Assembly: GCA_011043375.1 (NCBI GenBank)
Contig: DQYP01000047.1
Span: forward strand, 1-14,314
From: Thermotogaceae bacterium
GTDB lineage: Bacteria; Thermotogota; Thermotogae; B21-G9; HyVt-16
Length of the DNA stretch: 14,314 nucleotides
Reading direction: 5' to 3'
This document shows, one piece after another, positions 1-7,937 of the stretch. The notes below the pieces were generated by a model, which made no database searches, was not told where the DNA came from, and saw only the letters and a program-made list of their open reading frames with translations. Every line of letters begins with the position of its first letter. The first letter of the stretch is position 1. The position numbers and the translations under genes were made by a program.

Positions 1-2001
1 ATTACCAAATTGATCGGTCAAACCGTCTATCGTGACAGTTGCAGCCGATACATCACTTGGAATCTGTTCCTTGAATTCTATCATCACAGTTTGTTCGTCT
101 CCATAAAATGTCATAGGAGGAGCGTTATTGATGTTGTACACTGAAGATCCCGACTTGTATTTTAACACTGCAGTTGTTGTATCGTCGAACACAACCTTTT
201 CATGAAACCTTATCAACACATAATCGTTTCTACCAACCTGTGTATTCACATAAAGATCCGCACTTAACGGTTGTGGTGGTTGGTGTAAATTATCAACCAT
301 TATCTCAAGATTCAGGCTTTTGGTATTCCCATATATATCTCTCACGCCAATATTTATATTTTCCAACGAATCGGTATCTGTAAAGTCTAAGCTGAGAGTT
401 ACTTCCATATGTTTCTTTCCATCCATTACTTGGATCGTTTTCGAAACTGAATATGATGAAACATTACCACTCGTGTTGATGGCGAGGTAATTCTCATCGA
501 GGTTTTTATCCTCTGCATTTATGGTTATATCTATGCTCTTTTGATCCGTTGTGGCTGGGTACGTTGCATCAAGGAAATATAGTGTATTGTCAACAAAGGT
601 ATTGTCTGTGGCCATACGGATATTCCCTGCTTTATCTGCAACCACAAGTGTCGCGTTCAGATTTTCACCATCGATTAAAGGAATATCCACATTTAGATTC
701 TGGTCAGTTGCCTCATTCAAAGGTATTTGAGAAGTTGCAACATAAAGGGTGGCATAATCAAACCATTCATCTGCAGCGGTATAAATTACATTCAGAGAAT
801 TAGTAAAAGTTTGATCGGGAAGATCGAGTTTGATCTCAGGATCAACCGTATCCACCACGAATGTAGCGGTTTTGATTGAGAAGTGCCCCCAAGCATCCGT
901 GGCACAGAGACTTAAGAAGTTGATACCGTCATCTAAAGTTATAACTGCATTTTGTGAAAATTCTCCTTTTCTATTACTAAAACTAAAAGTAGTTTTACCT
1001 ATTTTAATCACACCATCCCAGGTACTTGGATCGGTGATCGTCCAGTTTATAGGAACATTCGAATCATCGGTAAACTCTGGATAATCCAAGAACAAGTTCG
1101 GTGCTTTGGTATCCGTTGCACAAAAATCCTTACCCACAACTGTTTCGTTGTCGTAATGATCACTAACTCTAAATTCTACGTGATAACTTCCAAGAATAGA
1201 GGGTTTGAAATTGTAAAGTTGCGGAAAATTAGAAAAGTTTGCAAATGTTTTTGAACCCGTTGGACTCAATATCGTAAGAGTTGAGCAATCTATTCCATTC
1301 TCATCATATGCATCCACCGATATCGAAATCTGTTCTCCTAACTCTACAATCGATGATACAGTAATTGTCGCATTTGGAGGTGAGCTTTCCACTACAGATA
1401 CATTGATTAAATCTTGTACTTCAAGAGTGCCTTTGTATCCTATTACTTTTATTGTATGTTCGCTAGCTGATAGAGCGGTATAGGTAGTCACATATGGTTT
1501 GGTGTTCTTTTCCACGATTTTTTGATCATCAAAGTAAAATTCGACTTTATCAACGTTGGTGGCATTGACTGAAATTTCGAACTCATCACCAAGTGGTATT
1601 TCTGAACCATCTGAAGGAGCCAATATTTTAATGGCTGGTGCTGATAAACTATCCAAAACCAATACTGAAAAATTCTCGTTTGTATAATAACCCATGTTAT
1701 CGTAAACCGTGACAGTCCCTGTTATTGTTTTATCAATCTGCACATTCGGAGCGAGTAAATTAAAAACCCCCGTGGTATTAGAAGCTATGGTTGTATCGAA
1801 TTTTACTCTGTAATATGATATACCTTTATCATCAATAGCAGTTACCTTGCATTGAAAAGAATCTCCTTCGACAACTTCTGAAGGAGCGTCGATATTATTT
1901 ATCTCTGGGGGTTTATTTGGAAATATGATGTTACATGAGACACTGAACATCAAGAAAATGAGTGTAACTAAAAACAATAACAGATACCTTTTTACATTCA
2001 T
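1..2001 (-). CDS. Multi-domain Ig-like surface lipoprotein (partial, C-terminus missing)
   Basis: An uninterrupted minus-strand frame of 667 codons runs from ATG at 2001-1999 off the left edge. The start follows AGAGGA immediately and AAGGGG about ten bases upstream. Residues 1-22 form a lipoprotein signal peptide (MNVKRY, then a Leu/Phe-rich core) ending in FSVSC, with Cys23 as the probable lipidated residue. The lipobox is plausible rather than ideal. The rest is a chain of roughly 90-residue beta-rich units: about 31-115, 121-205, 207-297, 299-385, 386-475, 476-572 and 574 onward. The unit at 121-205 has the layout of bacterial Ig domains of the Big_7 type (PSDGSEIPLGDEFEISV, then VEFYFDD). 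Junctions such as ATDTKAPNL and VDTVDPEIKL are typical linkers of such arrays, and the last unit resembles SbsA-like Ig domains. No catalytic motif is visible. Probable role: cell-envelope or outer-sheath structure, adhesion, or carrying a C-terminal domain outside the window. The function is inferred only. Confidence 0.85.
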   Translation of the reverse strand, partial: MNVKRYLLLFLVTLIFLMFSVSCNIIFPNKPPEINNIDAPSEVVEGDSFQCKVTAIDDKGISYYRVKFDTTIASNTTGVFNLLAPNVQIDKTITGTVTVYDNMGYYTNENFSVLVLDSLSAPAIKILAPSDGSEIPLGDEFEISVNATNVDKVEFYFDDQKIVEKNTKPYVTTYTALSASEHTIKVIGYKGTLEVQDLINVSVVESSPPNATITVSSIVELGEQISISVDAYDENGIDCSTLTILSPTGSKTFANFSNFPQLYNFKPSILGSYHVEFRVSDHYDNETVVGKDFCATDTKAPNLFLDYPEFTDDSNVPINWTITDPSTWDGVIKIGKTTFSFSNRKGEFSQNAVITLDDGINFLSLCATDAWGHFSIKTATFVVDTVDPEIKLDLPDQTFTNSLNVIYTAADEWFDYATLYVATSQIPLNEATDQNLNVDIPLIDGENLNATLVVADKAGNIRMATDNTFVDNTLYFLDATYPATTDQKSIDITINAEDKNLDENYLAINTSGNVSSYSVSKTIQVMDGKKHMEVTLSLDFTDTDSLENINIGVRDIYGNTKSLNLEIMVDNLHQPPQPLSADLYVNTQVGRNDYVLIRFHEKVVFDDTTTAVLKYKSGSSVYNINNAPPMTFYGDEQTVMIEFKEQIPSDVSAATVTIDGLTDQFGN

Positions 2002-2060
2002 TCCTCTTTTCCCCTTTCCTTCAATTATTTCTATATCTCCAAATAATAGTTCTACTGCTT

Positions 2061-2087
2061 TTGTTTTAGCTCCTTATTTGTTATAAT
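2061..2087 (+). promoter_or_regulatory. Candidate promoter for the phoH operon
   Basis: TATAAT at 2082-2087 is a perfect -10 box. The best -35 is TTGTTT at 2061-2066 with a short 15-base spacer, so the -35 match is weak. It lies about 27 bases upstream of the phoH ribosome binding site, in the divergent gap between the lipoprotein gene and phoH. I saw no convincing promoter for the lipoprotein on the other strand. Confidence 0.45.
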
Positions 2088-2113
2088 TTCTGTGAATGAT
2101 TCTTTTTTATTTT

Positions 2114-2124
2114 GTGAGGTGATT
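2114..2124 (+). promoter_or_regulatory. Strong ribosome binding site of phoH without an obvious start codon
   Basis: GTGAGGTGATT matches the 16S anti-Shine-Dalgarno sequence over GAGGTGAT and is the same 11 bases that precede the GTG start of cysS in this window. Here no ATG, GTG or TTG follows in the phoH frame. In-frame codons after the TGA at 2120-2122 are TTA, AAG, GCG, TTT and CTG. A GTG at 2119 exists but is in another frame and reaches a stop after 15 codons. Confidence 0.7.
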
Positions 2125-2134
2125 AAAGGCGTTT

Positions 2135-3106
2135 CTGAAAAGGCTGAATATACCAATCAATGTTGATCTAATAGGTATTTTAGGACAATACGATAGAAAT
2201 CTCAGACGGGCAAGAGATGAATTTGGAGTTTCAATTAAAATTGAGGACAATGAATTAATAATATCTGGTGAGAATGAGCATAATGTTGATTTAGCTTGGA
2301 TGCTTTTTAAAGAACTCATTGATATGGCCAATGCTAAGGGATTTGTGGATGTCGGAGAATTGAATTATCTAATAGAAAAACTTAAAGAGATGGATAATAA
2401 GAATTCTGAAGAAGATGGTATAGCAAAGCAAATTTTTTCTACTTCACTTCTTGGTGAAAAGATAAAACCAAAAACCCTTGGACAGAAAAGATACATGGAA
2501 GCAATGGAAAGAAACGATATTGTCTTTGCTATAGGACCAGCTGGTACTGGTAAGACTTATCTTGCGGTTGCAAAAGCTATAGATTCATTAAAAAAGGGTA
2601 TAGTGCAAAGAATAATATTAACTAGACCGGCGATAGAAGCGGGTGAAAAACTAGGATTCTTGCCTGGAACTTTCATGGAAAAAGTGGATCCATATTTGAG
2701 ACCTCTATACGACGCGATGTTTGATATGATGAGCTTTGGTAAATTTCAGAGTTATCGCGAGAGAGGAATAATAGAGATCGTTCCACTTGCCTATATGCGT
2801 GGTAGAACATTGAACAATGCTTTTGTTATACTGGATGAGGCACAAAATACAACTCACCAACAGATGAAAATGTTTCTAACAAGAATAGGTTTCAATTCAA
2901 AGGCGGTCATAACTGGTGATGTAACACAAGTGGACCTTGAAAAAGGGAAAATTTCTGGTTTAATAGAAGCTGCAAAGATACTTGATGGAATCGAAGGAAT
3001 AATGTTCGTTTACCTTAACAAAGAGGATGTGGTGAGACATCCGCTCGTAAAAAAGATAATAAAAGCTTACGAGGATTATGAAAGGGAAAATCAAGATGTT
3101 CAATGA
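2135..3106 (+). CDS. phoH: PhoH-family ATPase (YbeZ-like)
   Basis: Cytoplasmic P-loop NTPase of the PhoH family, a partner of YbeY in RNA and ribosome metabolism in many bacteria. Counting from the CTG at 2135 it has 323 residues, the usual length for the family. Residues 1-60 form the small N-terminal domain (IPINVD, GILGQYDRNLRRARDEFGV). Walker A is GPAGTGKT at 134-141, TRPAIEAGEKLGFLPG follows at about 163-178, and Walker B is FVILDEAQN at 230-238. GDVTQVDL, at about 262-269, is also a family hallmark. The start is uncertain. The first in-frame ATG is at 2300 and would give 268 residues, cutting off the conserved N-terminal domain. No ATG, GTG or TTG lies in frame between the TGA at 2120 and that ATG. 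CTG 2135 is my best guess, with 15 bases after GAGG. The 3' end overlaps the next gene by 11 bases, implying translational coupling. Identity is certain; only the start is in doubt. Confidence 0.93.
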   Translation: MKRLNIPINVDLIGILGQYDRNLRRARDEFGVSIKIEDNELIISGENEHNVDLAWMLFKELIDMANAKGFVDVGELNYLIEKLKEMDNKNSEEDGIAKQIFSTSLLGEKIKPKTLGQKRYMEAMERNDIVFAIGPAGTGKTYLAVAKAIDSLKKGIVQRIILTRPAIEAGEKLGFLPGTFMEKVDPYLRPLYDAMFDMMSFGKFQSYRERGIIEIVPLAYMRGRTLNNAFVILDEAQNTTHQQMKMFLTRIGFNSKAVITGDVTQVDLEKGKISGLIEAAKILDGIEGIMFVYLNKEDVVRHPLVKKIIKAYEDYERENQDVQ

Positions 3107-4526
3107 AATGAGAAAATCGTTAGAAAATTTACTGAGGCTCTTTTCGAATAAATGGTATATATTCATTTCACAAGCTTTTGTACTTTTTTTCATGAAATAT
3201 TCTTTGTACTTTTTGAACATAGAGCGCTCAATAGTTGAGTATCTCATGCTCGTATCTTTGGTATTTATAACCTGTGAACTTGGTATAAGCAAAGTGAGAT
3301 TCTTTAAGTTGCATAGGAGTTATGTATTCACCTTTTATTCCATACTGACCGTTGGTATGATTTTGAACTCTTTGAGTTACAGTTATTTTGGATATCCTGG
3401 TATTTCAATATTCCTACCTGTATCTTTGATAACGATTTTAATGGGCACAACTGCAGGGATATCCTCAACATATTATTTTTCTCTTTCCTCCGCGATAATA
3501 TTGAATTACTCTTTGAAATATTCTCTTTTTTTTCTTTTTGTTGGCAGCCTCACAGTTTTTCTAACACGAAGAATAAACAAAAGAATAGACATCGCGAGAG
3601 CGGCCATATTCGTTTCATTGCTCCAAGCAGTTCTCTTTGCAATAAACGAGAATTTTTTTATTCCAATATCAACTTACACGAATATTGTGAGAGGATTCTT
3701 GAATCCGATTCTATCCTCCATAATTACAATTGGGATTTTACCCTATATAGAGTATGGAAGCAGGATCTATTCAAGTATAGGAATGCTGGAATTGGGTAAC
3801 TTGAGTCACCCTCTTTTAAAGCAATTATCAATTAAAGCACCTGGAACATATTATCATAGTGTTATCCTTGCTAATTTAGCGGAAGCAGCTGCAGAAAAGA
3901 TAGAGGTTAATCCAATATTGGCCAGAGTTGGTTCTTATTTCCATGATATAGGAAAAATGAAAAAACCAGAATTTTTTATTGAAAATCAGCAACTTGAAAA
4001 CCCACATTCTTCTTTACACCCAAGTTTGAGCCATATAGTGTTGAATTTCCATGTTAAGGCCGGTAGCGAATTAGCTCGAAAATACAGACTTCCTTTATTG
4101 ATCGAGGATATAATAAAACAACACCATGGTGTAAGAATCCAAAAGTTCTTCTATCATAAAGCAAAAGAAGTGAATCCTGAGGTCAAAGAGGAAGACTTCA
4201 GGTACCCCGGACCCAAGCCACAATTTAAAGAAGCCGGAATAATAATGCTTGCTGATTCCATAGAGGCAGCTATTAGAAGCATAAAAGATCCAACCCCTTC
4301 AAAAATAGAAGAAATGGTTACCGAGATTGTTAACGATATATACAATGAAAGGGAACTTGATGAGTCTGGTCTAACTTTAAAAGATCTCGAACTGATAATT
4401 GAAGAATTCGTAAGAGTTCTTGTGAGCACTTATCATCAAAGGATAGAGTATCCCCGTGAAGAAACCAAAAACAATCTTGTAACTTTAAAGGAGAGTATTG
4501 AAGATGAAAGTGAACATAATAAATAA
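3096..4526 (+). CDS. Membrane HD-domain phosphohydrolase, PgpH/YqfF class, short form
   Basis: Inner-membrane protein with a cytoplasmic HD domain; full-length relatives (Listeria PgpH) hydrolyse cyclic di-AMP. From ATG 3096 it has 476 residues. AGGG at 3083-3086 gives good spacing to this ATG, whereas the upstream ATG at 3078 has only three bases after GAGG. Residues about 18-220 hold seven or eight hydrophobic segments. The HD domain spans about 235-450 with metal-ligand candidates H254 (GTYYHSV), H283-D284 (YFHDIGKMKKPEFF), H319 (NFHVKAG), H343-H344 (IKQHHG) and D387 (MLADSIEA), so the catalytic set looks intact. PgpH is about 700 residues because an extracytoplasmic 7TMR-HDED domain follows its first membrane helix; that domain is absent here. 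It overlaps phoH by 11 bases and ybeY by 23. The c-di-AMP substrate is inferred from family membership. Confidence 0.9.
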   Translation: MFNEMRKSLENLLRLFSNKWYIFISQAFVLFFMKYSLYFLNIERSIVEYLMLVSLVFITCELGISKVRFFKLHRSYVFTFYSILTVGMILNSLSYSYFGYPGISIFLPVSLITILMGTTAGISSTYYFSLSSAIILNYSLKYSLFFLFVGSLTVFLTRRINKRIDIARAAIFVSLLQAVLFAINENFFIPISTYTNIVRGFLNPILSSIITIGILPYIEYGSRIYSSIGMLELGNLSHPLLKQLSIKAPGTYYHSVILANLAEAAAEKIEVNPILARVGSYFHDIGKMKKPEFFIENQQLENPHSSLHPSLSHIVLNFHVKAGSELARKYRLPLLIEDIIKQHHGVRIQKFFYHKAKEVNPEVKEEDFRYPGPKPQFKEAGIIMLADSIEAAIRSIKDPTPSKIEEMVTEIVNDIYNERELDESGLTLKDLELIIEEFVRVLVSTYHQRIEYPREETKNNLVTLKESIEDESEHNK

Positions 4527-4953
4527 TACAGATGAAAAAATTGTTAACATGCTTCCAATTTATGATATTATCTACGAGGTTTTGGGAATGATAAAAACTA
4601 AATCGTTGAAAATCGATAAAGAAATGAACGTTGTTTTCGTTGATAAGCAATCAATAAAGAGTATGAACTACCAATTCAGAGGTAAGAATACCGAAACAGA
4701 TGTCTTGAGTTTCCAATATGACGACGATGATGAGATTTTTGGCGAGATAATACTTTGCCCGGAAGTTATCAAGACACAAGCACCAAATTTTAATAATTCA
4801 TTCGACAAAGAGTTGACTTATATGCTAATACATGGTATCTTACATCTTGCTGGGTACGAACATGAAGATGATCCAAGAAAAGCAAAGGAAATGTTTCGTA
4901 TTCAAGAAGAAATATTCAGTGTAATAAAAAATAAATACATAGACAAAACTTAA
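4504..4953 (+). CDS. ybeY: Endoribonuclease YbeY (16S rRNA maturation factor)
   Basis: Metal-dependent ribonuclease acting in 16S rRNA 3'-end maturation and ribosome quality control. It has 149 residues from ATG 4504, a normal length. The defining zinc motif HGILHLAGYEH is complete, with His110, His114 and His120. Upstream, RGKNTETDVLSF (59-70) and FGEIILCPEV (79-88) are the other conserved blocks of the family. AAAGGAG at 4487-4493 lies ten bases before this ATG. A TTG at 4498, four bases after the same site, would add two residues and cannot be excluded. The gene begins inside the end of the HD-phosphohydrolase gene, so translation is probably coupled. It is the last gene before the hairpin at 4963-5032. 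The order phoH, HD phosphohydrolase, ybeY matches the arrangement known from many Firmicutes and Thermotogae. Confidence 0.97.
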   Translation: MKVNIINNTDEKIVNMLPIYDIIYEVLGMIKTKSLKIDKEMNVVFVDKQSIKSMNYQFRGKNTETDVLSFQYDDDDEIFGEIILCPEVIKTQAPNFNNSFDKELTYMLIHGILHLAGYEHEDDPRKAKEMFRIQEEIFSVIKNKYIDKT

Positions 4954-4962
4954 TTTACATTA

Positions 4963-5032
4963 GCGGGACAGTATCCCTTCTTTAATACCCCTTGAGAAGG
5001 CACCCCCCAACAGAGACTGTCCCGCCTTTTTT
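4963..5032 (+). terminator. Nested hairpin with T run between ybeY and gltX
   Basis: GCGGGACAGT at 4963-4972 pairs perfectly with ACTGTCCCGC at 5016-5025, and six T follow at 5027-5032, as in an intrinsic terminator. The 43 bases inside hold a second stem, CCTTCT 4976-4981 with AGAAGG 4995-5000. A smaller alternative hairpin, CCTT-GAG-AAGG at 4990-5000, is exclusive with it, and an unpaired C-rich stretch lies at 5003-5008. The most direct reading is a terminator for the phoH operon. It ends only 23 bases before the gltX start, and I see no promoter in between, so it may also act as a leader that controls gltX. A small mobile palindromic repeat is a third possibility. Confidence 0.7.
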
Positions 5033-5055
5033 ATTACAAAGAGAGAGGTGGAAAA

Positions 5056-6498
5056 ATGGGAGTGAGGGTTCGTTTTGCACCAAGTCCAACTGGGTATCTA
5101 CACGTCGGAGGAGCCAGAACTGCTCTATTCAATTTTTTATTTGCCAAAAATCAAGGTGGTACGTTTGTATTGAGGATAGAAGATACTGATCTCGAAAGAT
5201 CAACAAAAGAATCAGAGATGGCATTGATTGATTCATTGAAATGGCTTGGAATAACATGGGATGAAGGTCCTGATGTCGATGGTGGTTACGGCCCCTACAG
5301 ACAGAGTGAAAGACTCAATTTATATAGAGAAATCACAGAACAGCTCATAAAGAAAGATAGAGCTTATGAAGTTTATGTTCATCCTGAAGAATTAGAGGAG
5401 TTGCGTGAGAAACTTCAGAGTGAGGGAAGATTACCACATTATAATCGAGAAATGCTTGAAAAATTCAATACTAAAAAGAGAATCGAAGAGTTTAAAAACA
5501 ACGGTAAAAATCCGGTTGTTTTTTTTGTTTTCAACGACAAAGAGTACGAGATAAACGATCTGATAAAAGGAAAGGTAACATTTAGAAAAGGAGCTATTGG
5601 AGACTTTGTACTTTTAAGGAGCAATGGGATACCGACATACAATTTTGCCTGTGTTATCGATGATCATTTTATGCATATAACCCATGTTATACGTGGGGAC
5701 GATCATCTCTCTAATACCCTTAGACAAGTTGCTTTGTACGAAGCTCTTGGATGGGAAATGCCGAATTTTGCACATGTTTCAATGATACTTGGACCAGATG
5801 GGAAGAAGTTAAGTAAAAGGCATGGCGTGTCATCAGTTGAGGGATACAGAAGCAAAGGATATCTTCCTGAAGCAATGATTAATTATCTTGCTCTTTTAGG
5901 CTGGTCACATCCCGAAGGGAAGGAAATTCTGAGTTTAGAAGAATTAATAACCAGTTTCTCGCTGGATAGGGTTAGTTCGAATCCGGCGATATACGATGAA
6001 AATAAACTTAAATGGATGAACGGGTATTATATAAGAAACTACGATATAGAAAAACTCACCAGGATCTCGAAGAAGTTCATTGTGAATTCCGGATTGTGTG
6101 ATGAAGAGGAGTTCGATGATAAATTCGAATGGTTTGAAGAAGCGATAAACTCCGTTAGAAACGGTATAGATGAATTGATCGAATTACCGGAAAAATTGAA
6201 AGTTTACTTTGAAAATCCTAAATTCATTTCGACTGAGCTGAATTTGAGCCCTGAATTGATTGAAGTATACTCAAAACTTTTGGATAACCTTGAAAAAGCT
6301 GAAAGATGGAATAAAAACGAGATTCTGAATATTTTCAGGAAAACGTTGAAAGGGCACAAAAAAATAAGCAGAAAAGACTTCTACATGAATCTTAGAATCA
6401 TTTTAACTGGGAAAACAGAAGGTCCAGAATTATTGGATATCATTTATCTGCTTGGTAAAGAAAGAGTTTTAGCAAAGCTTTCAGATATTGTAAAGTGA
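5056..6498 (+). CDS. gltX: Glutamyl-tRNA synthetase (class Ib)
   Basis: Charges tRNA with glutamate using ATP, in the cytoplasm. It has 480 residues, the usual size. The N-terminal Rossmann domain opens with VRFAPSPTGYLHVGGA, where HVGG (16-19) is the HIGH signature. LRIEDTDLERS at 39-49 and DEGPDVDGGYGPYRQSER (69-86) are family-typical. KLSKR at 251-255 is the KMSKS loop, and the helical anticodon-binding region occupies about 330-480. The Cys-x-Cys zinc site found in E. coli GluRS is absent: the equivalent place reads AYEVYVHPEEL. Many bacterial GluRS lack it. Thermotogae can carry two GluRS paralogues, one serving tRNA-Gln, and I cannot tell which this is. AGAGAGGTGG gives a strong ribosome binding site seven bases before the ATG. 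cysS begins nine bases after the stop. Confidence 0.97.
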   Translation: MGVRVRFAPSPTGYLHVGGARTALFNFLFAKNQGGTFVLRIEDTDLERSTKESEMALIDSLKWLGITWDEGPDVDGGYGPYRQSERLNLYREITEQLIKKDRAYEVYVHPEELEELREKLQSEGRLPHYNREMLEKFNTKKRIEEFKNNGKNPVVFFVFNDKEYEINDLIKGKVTFRKGAIGDFVLLRSNGIPTYNFACVIDDHFMHITHVIRGDDHLSNTLRQVALYEALGWEMPNFAHVSMILGPDGKKLSKRHGVSSVEGYRSKGYLPEAMINYLALLGWSHPEGKEILSLEELITSFSLDRVSSNPAIYDENKLKWMNGYYIRNYDIEKLTRISKKFIVNSGLCDEEEFDDKFEWFEEAINSVRNGIDELIELPEKLKVYFENPKFISTELNLSPELIEVYSKLLDNLEKAERWNKNEILNIFRKTLKGHKKISRKDFYMNLRIILTGKTEGPELLDIIYLLGKERVLAKLSDIVK

Positions 6499-6507
6499 GG
6501 TGATTCA

Positions 6508-7896
6508 GTGATTTACATATATAACACTCTAACAGGTAAAAAGGAAAAGTTCGAACCCTTAGAAAAGGATGTCGTCAGGATGTATACTTGCGGTCCCACT
6601 GTTTACAACTATGTGCACCTTGGTAACGCAAGACCCGCTGTGGTTTTCGATACTTTTAGAAGGTATCTGGAATACAGAGGATACAGGGTAGTCTATGTGC
6701 AAAACTTCACTGATATTGATGACAAAATAATAAATCGAGCTCATGAGCTCGGTATCGAATCCAAGAAATTATCGGAAAAGTTCATAAAAGAATACAGGAT
6801 TGACGCTACAAAACTTGGAGTAAGAGAAGCTAACTTTCATCCTAAAACAACGGATTTTATAAAAGAAATAATAGAATTCATCGAAGAATTGATCAAGAAG
6901 GGATATGCTTACATAGTTGATGGTGATGTGTATTTTAGTGTTAGAAAATTCAAAAAGTATGGCGAACTTTCCCATAGAGATATTAACGAACTTATGGTTG
7001 GTGCAAGAATAGAGCCGGGTGAGAAGAAAAAAGATCCTTTGGATTTCGCACTTTGGAAATCTGCTAAAACCAATGAACCTTTCTGGAAGAGTCCGTGGGG
7101 AAATGGAAGACCTGGATGGCATATAGAGTGCTCTGTGATGTCAACGAGGATACTCGGCAAGACCTTTGATATACACGCTGGGGGCAATGATTTGATATTT
7201 CCACATCATGAAAATGAAAAGGCTCAAACGGAGGCATTGACTGGAGAACTTTTTGCTAAATACTGGATGCACAATGGCATGATAAACTTCAAAGGCATGA
7301 AAATGTCGAAATCCACTGGAAATTTCGTCGTTCTACGTGAATCATTGAGAACATTTGGAAAGGATGCTATAAGATATTTTCTGCTATCAAAGCACTATCG
7401 GAGTCCCATCGATGCAAGTGTGGAACTATTGCATGATGCAAAAAGAGCTACCCAAAGGGTCAATGAAACATTGGATCGAATAGCCAAACTGCTTGATAAA
7501 GATCTCATAATTCCTTCGAGTGAATCGAAGTGGATAAAAGAAAAGAGGAGTCAAATAGTAGAAGCACTCGATGATGATTTTAATACTCCTAAAGCATTGG
7601 GAGTCATTTTCGATGTGATCAGAGAGATGAATTCCACGGATGATAAAACCATACTCGAGGAAGGTTATTATCTAATAAGAGAAGAATTTGGACCTGTATT
7701 TGGATTGTTCGATGTGCCTCAAGAAAATGTTTCAACGCAAAAATTGGATGATGTATTGAAAGTAGTAATAAATGTGAGGAATGAGTTTAGAAGAAACAAA
7801 AATTTCGAAATGGCTGATAAGATAAGAAATGAATTGAACAACATAGGTGTAAGGTTAAAAGATACTCCGAATGGTACTGAGTGGAGCATAGATTGA
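6508..7896 (+). CDS. cysS: Cysteinyl-tRNA synthetase
   Basis: Class Ia synthetase that attaches cysteine to tRNA-Cys; cytoplasmic. It has 462 residues, normal for the family. YTCGPTVYNYVHLGNAR contains Cys28, a zinc ligand that binds the substrate thiol, and the HIGH equivalent HLGN at 37-40. The other zinc ligands lie in WHIECS (Cys208) and FPHHENE (231-237). KMSKS is intact at 265-269 within GMKMSKSTGNF. A helical DALR-type and anticodon-binding region follows from about 310. The start is GTG at 6508. GTGAGGTGATT, which overlaps the gltX stop codon, gives seven bases between GAGG and GTG, so translation is probably coupled to gltX. An intrinsic terminator follows the stop, making gltX-cysS a two-gene unit. 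Confidence 0.97.
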   Translation: MIYIYNTLTGKKEKFEPLEKDVVRMYTCGPTVYNYVHLGNARPAVVFDTFRRYLEYRGYRVVYVQNFTDIDDKIINRAHELGIESKKLSEKFIKEYRIDATKLGVREANFHPKTTDFIKEIIEFIEELIKKGYAYIVDGDVYFSVRKFKKYGELSHRDINELMVGARIEPGEKKKDPLDFALWKSAKTNEPFWKSPWGNGRPGWHIECSVMSTRILGKTFDIHAGGNDLIFPHHENEKAQTEALTGELFAKYWMHNGMINFKGMKMSKSTGNFVVLRESLRTFGKDAIRYFLLSKHYRSPIDASVELLHDAKRATQRVNETLDRIAKLLDKDLIIPSSESKWIKEKRSQIVEALDDDFNTPKALGVIFDVIREMNSTDDKTILEEGYYLIREEFGPVFGLFDVPQENVSTQKLDDVLKVVINVRNEFRRNKNFEMADKIRNELNNIGVRLKDTPNGTEWSID

Positions 7897-7915
7897 TTGG
7901 AAAATTTCAATTTTC

Positions 7916-7937
7916 AAAGCCCTTTTGGGCTTTTTTT
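7916..7937 (+). terminator. Intrinsic terminator after cysS
   Basis: AAAGCCC (7916-7922), loop TTTT, GGGCTTT (7927-7933), with the T run continuing to 7937. It is a compact canonical hairpin 20 bases after the cysS stop, closing the gltX-cysS unit. Confidence 0.92.

Noticed and set aside
174..1084. Three short plus-strand open frames of 69-84 codons in the left region
   Set aside because: All lie opposite the continuous lipoprotein reading frame, which has a signal peptide and repeated domains; the short frames have neither domain nor binding site.
2119..2166. Small peptide from GTG 2119 (15 codons) as a leader peptide gene for phoH
   Set aside because: Its own start lies inside the ribosome binding site with none upstream, and the overlapping phoH frame is the conserved one. 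It is more likely a by-product of the start anomaly.
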